From positions 1 to 58,187 of the IMG/VR virus record IMGVR_UViG_3300021368_000348: a DNA stretch of 58,187 bases. One strand, given 5' to 3'. The stretch is from a virus. Positions 8,888 through 19,000 of the stretch are shown in pieces; the first letter of the stretch is position 1, and every line of letters starts with the position of its first letter. The position numbers were made by a program, and so were the translations under genes. The notes under the pieces were generated by a model. The model worked only from the letters and a program-made list of their open reading frames with translations, was not told where the DNA came from and did no database searches.

Positions 8888-11800
8888 ATGTCAAGACAAA
8901 CACTTAATACTGGTGGAGCGGCGAACGATGGTCAGGGTGATACTCTCCGTCAGGCCAGTGAAAAAATTAATGCGAACTTTGAAGAACTGTATCAGTTAGT
9001 TGAAGTCAGTGGTGAAGGTGGAATCACTGCAGAATTTTTAAGTAGTTATGTCGATACGTCAGTCCAACAAAAGTTAGATGGTATCGAGTTAGATGATGTC
9101 ATCAACAATACTATAGCAATCAATACACTCGATGCTCGTGTTACTCAACACGATACCGCACTTACCCAATTACGAGATGACGTAGATAACGCCGTAGGTG
9201 GTCTAGGACCTCAAGGTCCGACAGGTCCACAGGGTGCACAAGGTCCTACAGGACATCAAGGTACTAAAGGTCAACAGGGCTCCATAGGTGGTCAAGGTAT
9301 TCTAGGTGGACAAGGTCCACTAGGCGGTCAGGGCACAATGGGTCCTATCGGACCACAAGGTGGACAAGGCGCACAAGGACAACAAGGTCTTCAAGGTAAC
9401 CCAGGCCCTATCGGTCCACAAGGTAACCAAGGTGTGCAAGGTATTCAAGGTCTACAGGGTAACCCTGGGCCTATCGGTCCACAGGGTAATCAGGGGGTTC
9501 AGGGTATTCAGGGTCTCCAAGGGAACCCAGGCCCTATTGGCCCACAGGGTAACCAAGGTGTGCAAGGTATTCAGGGTCTTCAAGGAAATCCTGGCCCAAT
9601 AGGACCTCAAGGTAATCAGGGGGTTCAGGGTATCCAAGGTTTGCAGGGTAATCCTGGCCCAATAGGACCTCAAGGTGTACAAGGTTCTCAAGGTATCACC
9701 GGATTGCAAGGTAACCCTGGCCCTATCGGTCCACAGGGTATCCAAGGTTCGCAGGGTGTTACTGGTCTTCAAGGAAACCCTGGCCCTATCGGTCCACAAG
9801 GTATTCAGGGTTCAACTGGTGTCACTGGTCTCCAAGGGAACCCAGGCCCAATAGGACCTCAAGGTATTCAGGGTTCAACTGGTGTTACTGGTATACAAGG
9901 TAACCCTGGCCCTATCGGTCCGCAAGGTTTGCAGGGTTCTCAGGGTGTTATTGGACTTCAGGGTAACCCTGGCCCTATCGGTTCGCAGGGTGCTCAAGGT
10001 TCTCAAGGTGTTCAAGGTCTTCAAGGAAACGCAGGTCCGATAGGACCACAAGGCGTACAAGGTTCGCAGGGTGTTACCGGACTTCAAGGTAATGCAGGAC
10101 CTATCGGACCACAGGGTGTACAAGGTTCTCAGGGTGTCACTGGTTTACAAGGTAACCCAGGCGAACAGGGTCCTCAAGGTGAACAGGGTTCTCAAGGTGT
10201 TGTTGGTATTCAAGGTAACCCTGGCCCAATTGGTTCTCAAGGTGCGACTGGACCACAAGGTATTCAAGGTCTGCAGGGTAATGCAGGTCCTATTGGTGCA
10301 CAAGGTTCTCAGGGTTCGCAAGGTTCTCAAGGTCTACAAGGTAACGCTGGACCGATTGGTCCACAGGGTTCAACTGGTGCGCAAGGTGTTACCGGATTGC
10401 AGGGTAATGCAGGACCTATCGGACCACAGGGTGTACAAGGTTCTCAGGGTGTTACCGGATTGCAGGGTAACGCGGGTCCAGTAGGACCGCAGGGTGTACA
10501 AGGTTCCCAAGGTGTTACCGGATTGCAGGGCAATGCAGGACCAGCGGGACCTCAAGGTGCACAAGGTTCTCAAGGTATCACTGGTATTCAAGGTAACATC
10601 GGACCAGCAGGACCACAAGGTTCTCAGGGTTCGCAGGGTGTTACTGGTCTACAGGGTAACATCGGACCAGCAGGTCCACAGGGCGCACAAGGTTCTCAGG
10701 GTGTTATCGGATTACAAGGTAATGCAGGCCCGTTGGGTGGACAAGGTCCAGTCGGTAATGCAGGACCAACAGGTATTCAAGGTAACATTGGTGCCGCAGG
10801 TCCACAAGGTGCACAAGGTTCTCAGGGCGTTAAAGGTTTACAAGGTTCTGTCGGTGAACAGGGTGCACAAGGTGAAAGAGGTGCACAGGGTGAACGTGGT
10901 CTGCAAGGTGCGATTGGTCCTATCGGTGCAACAGGTGAGGCAGGTCCACAGGGACCAGCAGGAACTACGCCAGGGCCACAGGGTCCTATCGGTAATACAG
11001 GTGAGCCTGGCCCGCAGGGTCCAGCAGGTACAACTCCTGGCCCACAAGGTCCACAAGGTTTACAAGGTGAACCTGGCCCGAAAGGTCAACAGGGTTCTAT
11101 TGGTCCAGTAGGTCCACAAGGACCGCAGGGTGTTCAAGGTATTCAAGGTACTACTGGTGCAATCGGTGCGCAGGGTGCTCAAGGTGCACAAGGTCAACAA
11201 GGTTTACAGGGTGCCATCGGTAACGCTGGACCGCAGGGTACAACTGGTTCGACTGGACCTCAAGGTCTACAAGGTCAAATTGGTAATGCGGGACCACAGG
11301 GACCACAAGGTAATCAAGGGGTCAAAGGTCTACAGGGTGCCATTGGTAACGCTGGACCTCAAGGACCACAAGGTGCGCAGGGCATACAAGGCCTACAGGG
11401 TGCCATTGGTAACGCTGGACCACAGGGTGCACAAGGTGCACAGGGTATCCAAGGTATCCAAGGACAAATTGGTAATGCTGGACCGCAGGGTGCGCAGGGT
11501 TCCCAAGGACAACGTGGTCTACAGGGACAAATCGGTAATGCAGGTCCACAGGGTGCGACAGGTTCAACTGGACCACAGGGTTTGCAGGGACAAATCGGTA
11601 ACGCTGGACCACAAGGTGCTACAGGTTCAACTGGACCGCAAGGTTTGCAGGGTCAGATAGGTAACGCTGGACCACAAGGCGCACAGGGCGCTCAAGGTAT
11701 CCAAGGTATCCAAGGACAAATCGGTAATGCTGGACCACAGGGTGCACAAGGTGCGCAGGGTCAAAGAGGTCTTCAAGGTCAGATAGGTAATGCAGGCCCT

Positions 11801-13132
11801 CAAGGACCACAAGGTGCACAGGGTATCCAAGGTATCCAAGGACAAATCGGTAACGCTGGACCACAGGGACCACAAGGTTCTCAAGGACAGCGTGGCCTGC
11901 AGGGACAAATAGGTAATGCCGGACCTCAAGGTGCAACGGGTGCTCAGGGTGTCCAAGGTCTGCAGGGTCAGATTGGTAACGCTGGACCACAGGGTGCAAC
12001 GGGTGCTCAGGGTGTCCAAGGTCTGCAGGGTCAGATTGGTAATGCCGGACCTCAAGGACCTCAAGGGTCTCAGGGACAAAGAGGTAACCAAGGTCAGATT
12101 GGTAACGCTGGACCACAGGGTCCTCAAGGTGCTCAGGGTGTCCAAGGTCTTCAAGGTCAGATAGGTAATGCCGGTCCACAGGGTGCACAAGGTGCACAGG
12201 GTGTCCAAGGTCTTCAAGGTCAGATTGGTAATGCAGGTCCGCAGGGTCCACAAGGTTCTCAGGGACAACGTGGTCTGCAGGGTCAGATTGGTAACGCTGG
12301 ACCACAGGGTCCTCAAGGTGCTCAGGGTGTCCAAGGTCTTCAAGGTCAGATAGGTAACGCTGGACCACAGGGCCCTCAAGGTTCTCAAGGACAACGTGGT
12401 CTGCAGGGTCAGATTGGTAATGCAGGTCCGCAGGGTCCTCAAGGTTCTCAAGGTGTCCAAGGTCTACAGGGACAAATAGGTAATGCCGGACCTCAAGGTG
12501 CACAGGGTTCTCAGGGTCAAAGAGGTCTTCAAGGTCAGACTGGTCCGGCGGGCGCACAGGGCGCGACAGGTTCAACTGGTGCTCAGGGTCAACAAGGTGC
12601 ATCGGGTGCGCGGGGTCAACAAGGTGCAACTGGACCAGACGGTGCAACTGGACCAAGAGGTAATACTGGTGCGGCGGGTGCACAAGGTGCAACGGGTCCA
12701 GCTGGTGCTCAGGGTATCCAAGGTGCAACTGGTGTTGCAGGTATTCAGGGTTCTCAGGGTCCGGTTGGTGGATTCGGTAACGCAGTTATATTTGATACAG
12801 GTACTACCCTACCGTCTAATATCAGCTCAACGGCGTCGGCACAGATACGAAGTTTCCGTACGCAAAACACTGTTTATGAAGGTGATATATATTGGCATAT
12901 CGGTACAGGACGAATCTATCGTTCAACTGAAAACCGTATCAACACTACGACGCCTGCGGCATTTACTGAGATAACAGACGGCGACCGTGTTACTGCATCA
13001 AGTGTTGCGGGATTAATCGACCTAAGTGCGATTCTAAATACTGCTGATACTGGTGACCGAATCGAGTTCAAACGCACTCGAATTGATATCTACGAAGGTT
13101 CTTCACGTCGTGTAAGATTAGGAGAACTATAA
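8888..13132 (+). CDS. Collagen-like tail fibre (Gly-X-Y)n
   Basis: A 1,414-aa fibre. Residues 1-~100 are an attachment/coiled-coil head ([18 protein letters not shown] then [13 protein letters not shown], a standard phage fibre N-terminus). Residues ~104-1295 are nearly uninterrupted Gly-X-Y triplets in 21-residue units: early units read NPGPIGPQG-xxG-xxG-xxG-LQG, later ones QIGNAGPQG-xxG-xxG-xxG-xQG. Two GTTP insertions break the triplet register (nt ~10966 and ~11029). Many Y-position prolines are present (GNP, GEP). The C-terminal ~115 residues form a globular tip ending in [17 protein letters not shown], a motif shared with the fibre ending at 24234 and resembling the ends of lambda J-type host-specificity proteins. 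Expected to form a collagen triple-helix rod. Downstream lie an oxygenase and a glycosyltransferase that could modify it. Confidence 0.92.
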   Translation: MSRQTLNTGGAANDGQGDTLRQASEKINANFEELYQLVEVSGEGGITAEFLSSYVDTSVQQKLDGIELDDVINNTIAINTLDARVTQHDTALTQLRDDVDNAVGGLGPQGPTGPQGAQGPTGHQGTKGQQGSIGGQGILGGQGPLGGQGTMGPIGPQGGQGAQGQQGLQGNPGPIGPQGNQGVQGIQGLQGNPGPIGPQGNQGVQGIQGLQGNPGPIGPQGNQGVQGIQGLQGNPGPIGPQGNQGVQGIQGLQGNPGPIGPQGVQGSQGITGLQGNPGPIGPQGIQGSQGVTGLQGNPGPIGPQGIQGSTGVTGLQGNPGPIGPQGIQGSTGVTGIQGNPGPIGPQGLQGSQGVIGLQGNPGPIGSQGAQGSQGVQGLQGNAGPIGPQGVQGSQGVTGLQGNAGPIGPQGVQGSQGVTGLQGNPGEQGPQGEQGSQGVVGIQGNPGPIGSQGATGPQGIQGLQGNAGPIGAQGSQGSQGSQGLQGNAGPIGPQGSTGAQGVTGLQGNAGPIGPQGVQGSQGVTGLQGNAGPVGPQGVQGSQGVTGLQGNAGPAGPQGAQGSQGITGIQGNIGPAGPQGSQGSQGVTGLQGNIGPAGPQGAQGSQGVIGLQGNAGPLGGQGPVGNAGPTGIQGNIGAAGPQGAQGSQGVKGLQGSVGEQGAQGERGAQGERGLQGAIGPIGATGEAGPQGPAGTTPGPQGPIGNTGEPGPQGPAGTTPGPQGPQGLQGEPGPKGQQGSIGPVGPQGPQGVQGIQGTTGAIGAQGAQGAQGQQGLQGAIGNAGPQGTTGSTGPQGLQGQIGNAGPQGPQGNQGVKGLQGAIGNAGPQGPQGAQGIQGLQGAIGNAGPQGAQGAQGIQGIQGQIGNAGPQGAQGSQGQRGLQGQIGNAGPQGATGSTGPQGLQGQIGNAGPQGATGSTGPQGLQGQIGNAGPQGAQGAQGIQGIQGQIGNAGPQGAQGAQGQRGLQGQIGNAGPQGPQGAQGIQGIQGQIGNAGPQGPQGSQGQRGLQGQIGNAGPQGATGAQGVQGLQGQIGNAGPQGATGAQGVQGLQGQIGNAGPQGPQGSQGQRGNQGQIGNAGPQGPQGAQGVQGLQGQIGNAGPQGAQGAQGVQGLQGQIGNAGPQGPQGSQGQRGLQGQIGNAGPQGPQGAQGVQGLQGQIGNAGPQGPQGSQGQRGLQGQIGNAGPQGPQGSQGVQGLQGQIGNAGPQGAQGSQGQRGLQGQTGPAGAQGATGSTGAQGQQGASGARGQQGATGPDGATGPRGNTGAAGAQGATGPAGAQGIQGATGVAGIQGSQGPVGGFGNAVIFDTGTTLPSNISSTASAQIRSFRTQNTVYEGDIYWHIGTGRIYRSTENRINTTTPAAFTEITDGDRVTASSVAGLIDLSAILNTADTGDRIEFKRTRIDIYEGSSRRVRLGEL
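9199..12774 (+). repeat. 63-bp tandem repeats encoding collagen-like Gly-X-Y units
   Basis: About 3.6 kb of direct repeats with a 63-nt period (21 residues, seven Gly-X-Y triplets), internally also 9-nt periodic. Synonymous positions vary a lot (GGT/GGA/GGC; CAA/CAG; CCA/CCT/CCG), while glycine at every third residue is kept. Confidence 0.92.
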
Positions 13133-13147
13133 CCAACAGGATATATT

Positions 13148-13702
13148 ATGTTTGCAATTGTTGATGACTTCTACGCTGATCCCGATTCAGTTCGGGATTA
13201 TGCGTTGAGTCAAGAGTTTACTATAACAGGCAACTACCCCGGCCTACGCACGACACCGTGCAATAATGAGGGTGGATACATCGACGGTCTAATAGAAAGT
13301 TTTCAAAACATCATAGGGAAGACTATCACACATTTCCCGTTAGACCAGTACAATACGTCCTTTCAATATACAACTGCAGAGTCCAAGACGTGGATACATC
13401 ATGATGCCATGTCTTACGCTGCAGTTTTATATCTCACACCGAACGCACCTCTCGATGCAGGTACCGCAATTTATCGACATAGGTTGACAGGAATCATGCG
13501 TCACAATAGTGCGTGTCCGGTAGACTTTAATGAGTTTCAGTTGATTGAAGATGATTGGGATATTGTGGCAGAGGCAAAAAATGTTTATAATAGACTTGTA
13601 ATTTACGACGCAATGTATTATCATAGAAGCGTTGTACCTGGCTTCGGCACCAATCAATACGACGGACGACTGTTTCAAACATTCTTCTTCGAGGCAGAAT
13701 AA
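13148..13702 (+). CDS. 2OG-Fe(II) oxygenase-like protein (DUF6445-type), prolyl-hydroxylase-like
   Basis: A 184-aa protein with the layout of a compact double-stranded beta-helix 2-oxoglutarate/Fe(II) dioxygenase. The metal and co-substrate ligands are visible: HxD at His84-Asp86 (in WIHHDAM), distal His159 (MYYHRS) and Arg174 (YDGRLFQTFFF) for 2-oxoglutarate. The opening (DDFYADPDSVRDYALSQ) is the usual start of this family. Enzymes of this fold hydroxylate protein side chains or small molecules. It begins 15 nt after the collagen-like fibre with its own AGGA Shine-Dalgarno (13137-13140) and overlaps the glycosyltransferase that follows. The neighbourhood suggests it hydroxylates the fibre, perhaps proline or another residue; that substrate is inference. 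Confidence 0.75.
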   Translation: MFAIVDDFYADPDSVRDYALSQEFTITGNYPGLRTTPCNNEGGYIDGLIESFQNIIGKTITHFPLDQYNTSFQYTTAESKTWIHHDAMSYAAVLYLTPNAPLDAGTAIYRHRLTGIMRHNSACPVDFNEFQLIEDDWDIVAEAKNVYNRLVIYDAMYYHRSVVPGFGTNQYDGRLFQTFFFEAE

Positions 13703-14583
13703 TGAAACTAATGACAACGCTGTTGACATCGAACGATGTCCCGAAGTTGCACCGTCTCATTAAATCCGTTGAGGGCGTAATACGAATCGAACCTATTGAG
13801 TGGGAAGTTGTTATTGTGGTCAACAGCATCCACGAAGGGTACTACGAACAGGTCCTTGAACTCGACCAACCATTTCGTGTCGTCAATACAGAGAGTAACG
13901 GTAAACCAGGCCGAGGGAAGAATGCATGTCTTGATGTATTCCTAGAGAGTGATGCAGACTTTGTTTCCCAGATTGACGGTGATGACTTCCTCTATCCATC
14001 ATATCTACAGTCTCTATACAATCACATCAAACATTATCCCAATATAGATGTTCTAGGTGTTGTCCCATGTGACTGTATATGCAACTTTGCGTTGGAGTCT
14101 GGACACTATTGGTGGGTTAACGATAAATATCACGCGAGTGTGTGGGGTACGTCTATGTGTCCCCCTAGTCCCAATATGGGACCTCAGAAGAGTCACCTAT
14201 TCATTGACGAACGTCCAGTGTCGGTAGACTTCATCATGCTGCAGAGCAGAAAGTCTGCACAGTTGAAAATGAATGAAAACATAGGTAATGGTGAAGACCA
14301 CGCATACACTTATAAATTATTAGGTGAACACCAACAAGGTAACTTGCAATACTTTTTGTCTATGTCAAGTGATATGTACTGTATCGATAGAACAACCGAA
14401 GGGAGTGCACAGAAAGTCCATTCGTACGATGATTACCTTGAACCAATGCGACAAGAAGCCCTACGTCATGTACCAGAATGGCGCAGCAGTCCCTATGAGT
14501 TGCCAGTGATATACAAGAAACTATTGATGAACCAATTCCAAAAAGAAAATTGGTTAAACGATTTTGTAAATCGGTTCGATTAA
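13702..14583 (+). CDS. GT-A-fold glycosyltransferase (GT2-like), fibre-linked
   Basis: A 293-aa protein with a family-2-type nucleotide-sugar transferase pattern: N-terminal beta-alpha-beta (MTTLLTSNDVPKLHRLIKSV...WEVVIVVNS), the segment ESNGKPGRGKN (64-74) and the metal-binding DGDD at residues 92-95 within SQIDGDDFLYP. A paralogue starts at 24238 with the same ESxG..xGKN and IDGDD blocks. No membrane segment is seen, so it should be a soluble cytoplasmic enzyme. It overlaps the oxygenase stop (TAATG) and closes the collagen-fibre operon before the next late promoter. Donor sugar and acceptor are unknown; the adjacent fibre is the obvious candidate acceptor. Confidence 0.8.
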   Translation: MKLMTTLLTSNDVPKLHRLIKSVEGVIRIEPIEWEVVIVVNSIHEGYYEQVLELDQPFRVVNTESNGKPGRGKNACLDVFLESDADFVSQIDGDDFLYPSYLQSLYNHIKHYPNIDVLGVVPCDCICNFALESGHYWWVNDKYHASVWGTSMCPPSPNMGPQKSHLFIDERPVSVDFIMLQSRKSAQLKMNENIGNGEDHAYTYKLLGEHQQGNLQYFLSMSSDMYCIDRTTEGSAQKVHSYDDYLEPMRQEALRHVPEWRSSPYELPVIYKKLLMNQFQKENWLNDFVNRFD

Positions 14584-14587
14584 AACG

Positions 14588-14595
14588 TATAAATA
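14588..14595 (+). promoter_or_regulatory. T4-type late promoter (TATAAATA) for gp8
   Basis: Exact TATAAATA 5 nt after the glycosyltransferase stop and 32 nt ahead of the gp8 ATG. AGGAA near 14614 supplies the Shine-Dalgarno. Confidence 0.8.
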
Positions 14596-14626
14596 ATCAA
14601 TATTATTTCTAACAGGAACAGATATA

Positions 14627-16069
14627 ATGCCAGCAATAGTAAGACAACCAATGAGTAGGAGTCTTGCGAATGACCTATTGACTGATTTGAAATCATTATC
14701 AAGTCACTATTACATAGGCATCGCGAAGTCAGACGTATTCAACCCATTGGACACAGTAGTTGACCCAATCGATTCACCACGTGAAGAGCGAGAGTTTAGA
14801 AATAACTTGCAGTCGATTAAGAGAATCGAAGATGCGAGTATGGTAGCAAAGAGAGTAGATTGGTCATATGGAACTCGATACTCTGGTTGGGACGACTCAA
14901 TATCGTCTGACATCGTAGAGCCATGGACTCCGTGGTATGTGATGAATGACGCTAAGGAAGTTTACATCTGTCTCGTTAACCCATTAGATGAAACTGGAGC
15001 TCCACGTGCATCAACCATTGAACCTAACTATGGTCTACATGCACCGATGAGTCCGGAGACAGACCCAGATGCACCGATGTTCGGTATGAAGGAGTGGTGG
15101 AAGCCATTCACTCTTGCAGACGGTTATACTTGGCAGTTCCTTTACTCACTAACTCCAGAGCGCATTTTTCAGTTCCTATCATCTAACCACATCCCAGTTC
15201 AAGAAGCGGAGCCATCTCTTCCTGTTGGTGACTCTATCGAAGACTTACAGTGGCATGTAAAGAATGAGGCAATCGGTGGTCAGATTCTATCTATCAAGGT
15301 AATTAAGAACGGGTCTGGTTTTTCTCAGGATGCAGTGCCACCAGTATACATCTATGGTGATGGTACGGGCGCATCTGCGACTGCACACGTTAGCACCAAT
15401 GGGCAAGTTGTTAAGATAACAATGGACGACTTCGGTTCAGGTTACTCTTATGCAAATGTTGTTGTGGGTGATGACACATCAAATTGTTCTGCACGTCCAG
15501 TAATCACATCCAAGAACGGTATTGGTTATAACCCTATAGATGATTTGAAAACAAGTTCGGTCATGTGCAACATTAAACCAGACGGTACCGTTGACGACAC
15601 ATTTATTGTACGCAACACTTTCCGTCAGATTGGTTTAATCAAGGCACCAGATACAACACTAACTGAGTCAGACGGTACTCCGATACCATTCACTGGTCTT
15701 TCAGCGAAGGTACTTAATCAGATGACTTTGTTGAATAGTGCACCATTTGAGAAGGGTGGGTTAATCACTGGTTCATTGTCAGGTGCACAGGCGTGGGTAG
15801 ATGATGTAGATGGTCTAGTTGTATATTACCATCAAAACGAGTCTACCGGATTTAAACCGTTTATTGAATACCAAAACCCGAATGACCCAACATCTCAAGG
15901 TGAGCCTGTCGTACAGGATGGTCTGATTCTAACGGGTCAAATTGATACTCTTGCTCCATCCGTTGACATGGACCGTTTTTCTGGTGAAGTTCTATATATT
16001 GAGAACCGTGCACGAATTCGCAGAGACGAAGAGCAGCAGGAAGATATTAAGATTGTAATCACTGTTTAG
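14627..16069 (+). CDS. gp8: Baseplate wedge subunit gp8
   Basis: A 480-aa relative of T4 gp8 (334 aa), a dimeric wedge protein bound by gp10/gp7. Recognisable parts are the start (IVRQPMSRSLANDLLTDL, SHYYIGIAKSD), the tryptophan-rich KxWxPWYVMND region, WKPFTLADGYTWQFLYSLTPE (residues ~164-184), and the terminal RARIRRDEEQQEDIKIVI, which is very characteristic of gp8 in marine T4-like phages. The extra length lies in the middle, a glycine-rich beta segment (residues ~220-300, GSGFSxDAVPPVYIYGDGTGA) also typical of the cyanophage version. Confidence 0.88.
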   Translation: MPAIVRQPMSRSLANDLLTDLKSLSSHYYIGIAKSDVFNPLDTVVDPIDSPREEREFRNNLQSIKRIEDASMVAKRVDWSYGTRYSGWDDSISSDIVEPWTPWYVMNDAKEVYICLVNPLDETGAPRASTIEPNYGLHAPMSPETDPDAPMFGMKEWWKPFTLADGYTWQFLYSLTPERIFQFLSSNHIPVQEAEPSLPVGDSIEDLQWHVKNEAIGGQILSIKVIKNGSGFSQDAVPPVYIYGDGTGASATAHVSTNGQVVKITMDDFGSGYSYANVVVGDDTSNCSARPVITSKNGIGYNPIDDLKTSSVMCNIKPDGTVDDTFIVRNTFRQIGLIKAPDTTLTESDGTPIPFTGLSAKVLNQMTLLNSAPFEKGGLITGSLSGAQAWVDDVDGLVVYYHQNESTGFKPFIEYQNPNDPTSQGEPVVQDGLILTGQIDTLAPSVDMDRFSGEVLYIENRARIRRDEEQQEDIKIVITV

Positions 16070-16077
16070 GATTGATC

Positions 16078-19000
16078 ATGTCAGACACATTTAACAATAA
16101 AACGTTTCGAGAGACTTACCGCGACTACTACAATCCTGAAGACGGTTATCATCGTGTTCTTTATAAATCAGGTCGTGCACTACAGGCTCGCGAATTAATC
16201 GAAGGGCAGACAATCATCCAAGAGGAGATTGCGCGTTTCGGTCGTAACATATTCAAGGAAGGCGCATTAGTTAACTCTGGTGGCGCTACCGTCAATAATA
16301 AATTAGAGTACATCACTCTTGCACCGCAGAGTGTATTTGACACTATCATTTCTGGTAAAGAACTGACAAACGGTACGGTCAAGTTTAAGGTCATTGAGAT
16401 GTATGATGTTGCGGGAGAAGACCCAGCAACACTGTACGTGCAGTACACAGACACAAGTGCAGTTACCGACAACTCTGTCCCACCACGTGTCTCCGCAGGA
16501 GACCAACTATCATACGCAGACGGCACTGCAGGTGTTGCGATGGTTGTTGGTGATGTGTTCACCAAAGATGGAAAAAGTATTCAACCAGTAGGTCGTGGTA
16601 CTAAGGCACACTTCGCCGCAGGTGACTTCTTTGTACAGGGTCACTTCGTATATATGAAGGGTGGCAGTGCATTCATCAACAAGTACAGCGACAAACCAAC
16701 CCTTGACTTTGGTTTTAAGATTGAACAGTCAATCGTCACTGCAAGTGAAGATTTCCAACTGTATGATAATCAGGGTGAGGTGCCAGACCGTACAGCCCCA
16801 GGCGCAGACCGATACAAGATTGAGCTGACTCCAAGTTCACGTGATGAGGCTGGAGTAGATAACTTTGTATTTGTTGTTCGCATTGTAGAGGGTATTGTTA
16901 CTCGTGAAGTCGGTGCATTCGATGCATACAACGAAATCAATAACCTACTTGCACAACGAACCAAAGAGGAATCGGGTGATTACGTCGTTGAAGGTTTCAC
17001 TGCAATCACCGAAAATAAAGACGATAACTTTATCACACTGAACGTCACTGAAGGTATCGCCTATGTTGACGGTTACCGCTTGGAAATTGGTTCCACACCT
17101 ATTGATGTACCTAAAGCGAACACTGCAGTTGTTAAGACTTCAGAACCAGTACCGGCTGTGTATGGTAACTGGTGTTATGCAGACCTAACTGCATCAACAT
17201 CTCAGGGACTAGGTCGTCCACATGTTGGTGGATACCTTTCATTAAAGAATTCAAGTGGTGCGACAATTGGTTTCGCAAACATTCGTGGTGTACAACCTGA
17301 AGGTGCGCGTTATCGCGTATACCTATTCAACATTCGAATGAACACGGGTCGTGCATTCAATGACGTTACATCTATGATTGACCCACTGCAGACTGAAACA
17401 AGCACCATACCATTATTACTTGATAGTAATACAGGTAAGAACCTTGGGTTATATGGTACTGCGGACAACAACTTATTATTCCCTCTACCACAGAAGAGTC
17501 CATCTGCCGACAGTATTCAAACTGCATCGTTCACTATTCAGAAGTACCACGACATTCCAAGTGATGGTTCGGGTACATTTACTCGTGCAGGCGTTGAGTA
17601 TTCACAATGGATTGTGGCGCAGAAAGACGGTCCGGTTGTTTATCCAACAGCGCCAGAGACTGCAGACGCACCATTGGCGGTTAACTCTAACGGTATTATC
17701 AGTAATCTAAATCCAACTAAAGACCACGTACTATTAAGCTACGAAGAGGTCACTGGTGGATTCAAGACTAAGACATTAAAGAACGGTACTCACACACAAA
17801 ACATTACTTCGGTTGACCAACAGGCACGTCCAATCGCATTGGGTGAAGTAGATGGTGTGAAGATTAATTCAGTCAAGTTATTAGACACTTCACAATCTAA
17901 TAACATTGCGGATGCAGAAGACATCACTCACCAGTTTACACTAGACGGTGGACAGCGTGATAACTTCTATGATGTTGCGAAGGCATACCTAAAAGACGGA
18001 TACTTACTACCACACGGTACAATACAGGTCATCGTTGATTTCGATTACTTCGAACACTCGGCCGCGGGTCGTTTCTATTGTGCAACATCATACACTAATG
18101 TTGAATACGACGAAATTCCAAATTACACTTTCTCAGGTGGTTCATCAATATCTTTGCGTGATGTACTAGACTTCCGTCCAGTACGTAAACCAGACGCATT
18201 GAACGAATTCACCATGAGTGAACTACCACAGAATGCATCTGCGGTTAGTATTACTGAGGTGTCCTACTACCTACCACGTATCGACATGCTAGTCGCAAAC
18301 TCCGTGGACAGTCGAGGTGACATCGGTTTCGGTGAGTTACAGGTCATTCAGGGGCAACCAGCAGAATACCCACGTGAGCCAGAGATTCCAAGTGGCGCAC
18401 TTTCTCTGTACAAGATACGACTAAACCCATACACGTTTGGTACTGAAGATGTCATCACGACAAACATCAGCAACAAGCGATACACTATGAAAGACATCGG
18501 TAAGATGTCCACTCGTATCAATAACCTATTTGAGTTGACCACGTTGAGTTTCCTAGAACTTAACACCAACACTTTAACTGTGTTGGATGCGGACGGTCTT
18601 GCACGTACAAAGGCAGGATTTATCGCGGACAACTTCACCGACTTCTCATTCTCTGACATCCAGAATGATAACTATCGTGCATCCCTAGACGCGGGTAACA
18701 ACCTAAGAGCGTCATTCCGTATGCAGTCGGTACGTTTACAGTACGCAAACACTAACCCAACTTCTGTTAAAAACGCAGATGTTGCAACTCTAAAGTACAC
18801 TAACGTACCTATGGTTGAGCAGTTACTTGCAACAGATGCAATGAACGTCAACCCATTCGCAGTTATCACCCAACAGGGTCACATCACACTATCACCGGCA
18901 AGTGATGAGTGGGTGGAGACTCGTACCCTACCGGCTCCAGTACAACAATTCATCCGTCCTTGGGAGGACCTATGGATTGTAGAAGACCGACGCGAAAGTG

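Noticed and set aside
11619-12728. 369-codon open frame on the - strand within the collagen-like gene
   Set aside because: It is the antisense shadow of the Gly-X-Y repeats; its product is a meaningless repeat and it has no ribosome site.
9199-12774. Regularly spaced repeats resembling a CRISPR array at first sight
   Set aside because: Period 63 with internal 9-nt periodicity and an intact reading frame; there are no unique spacers, and repeats are coding.
16072-16077. Upstream TTG start for the DUF4815 gene
   Set aside because: Adds two residues only and has no better ribosome site than ATG 16078.
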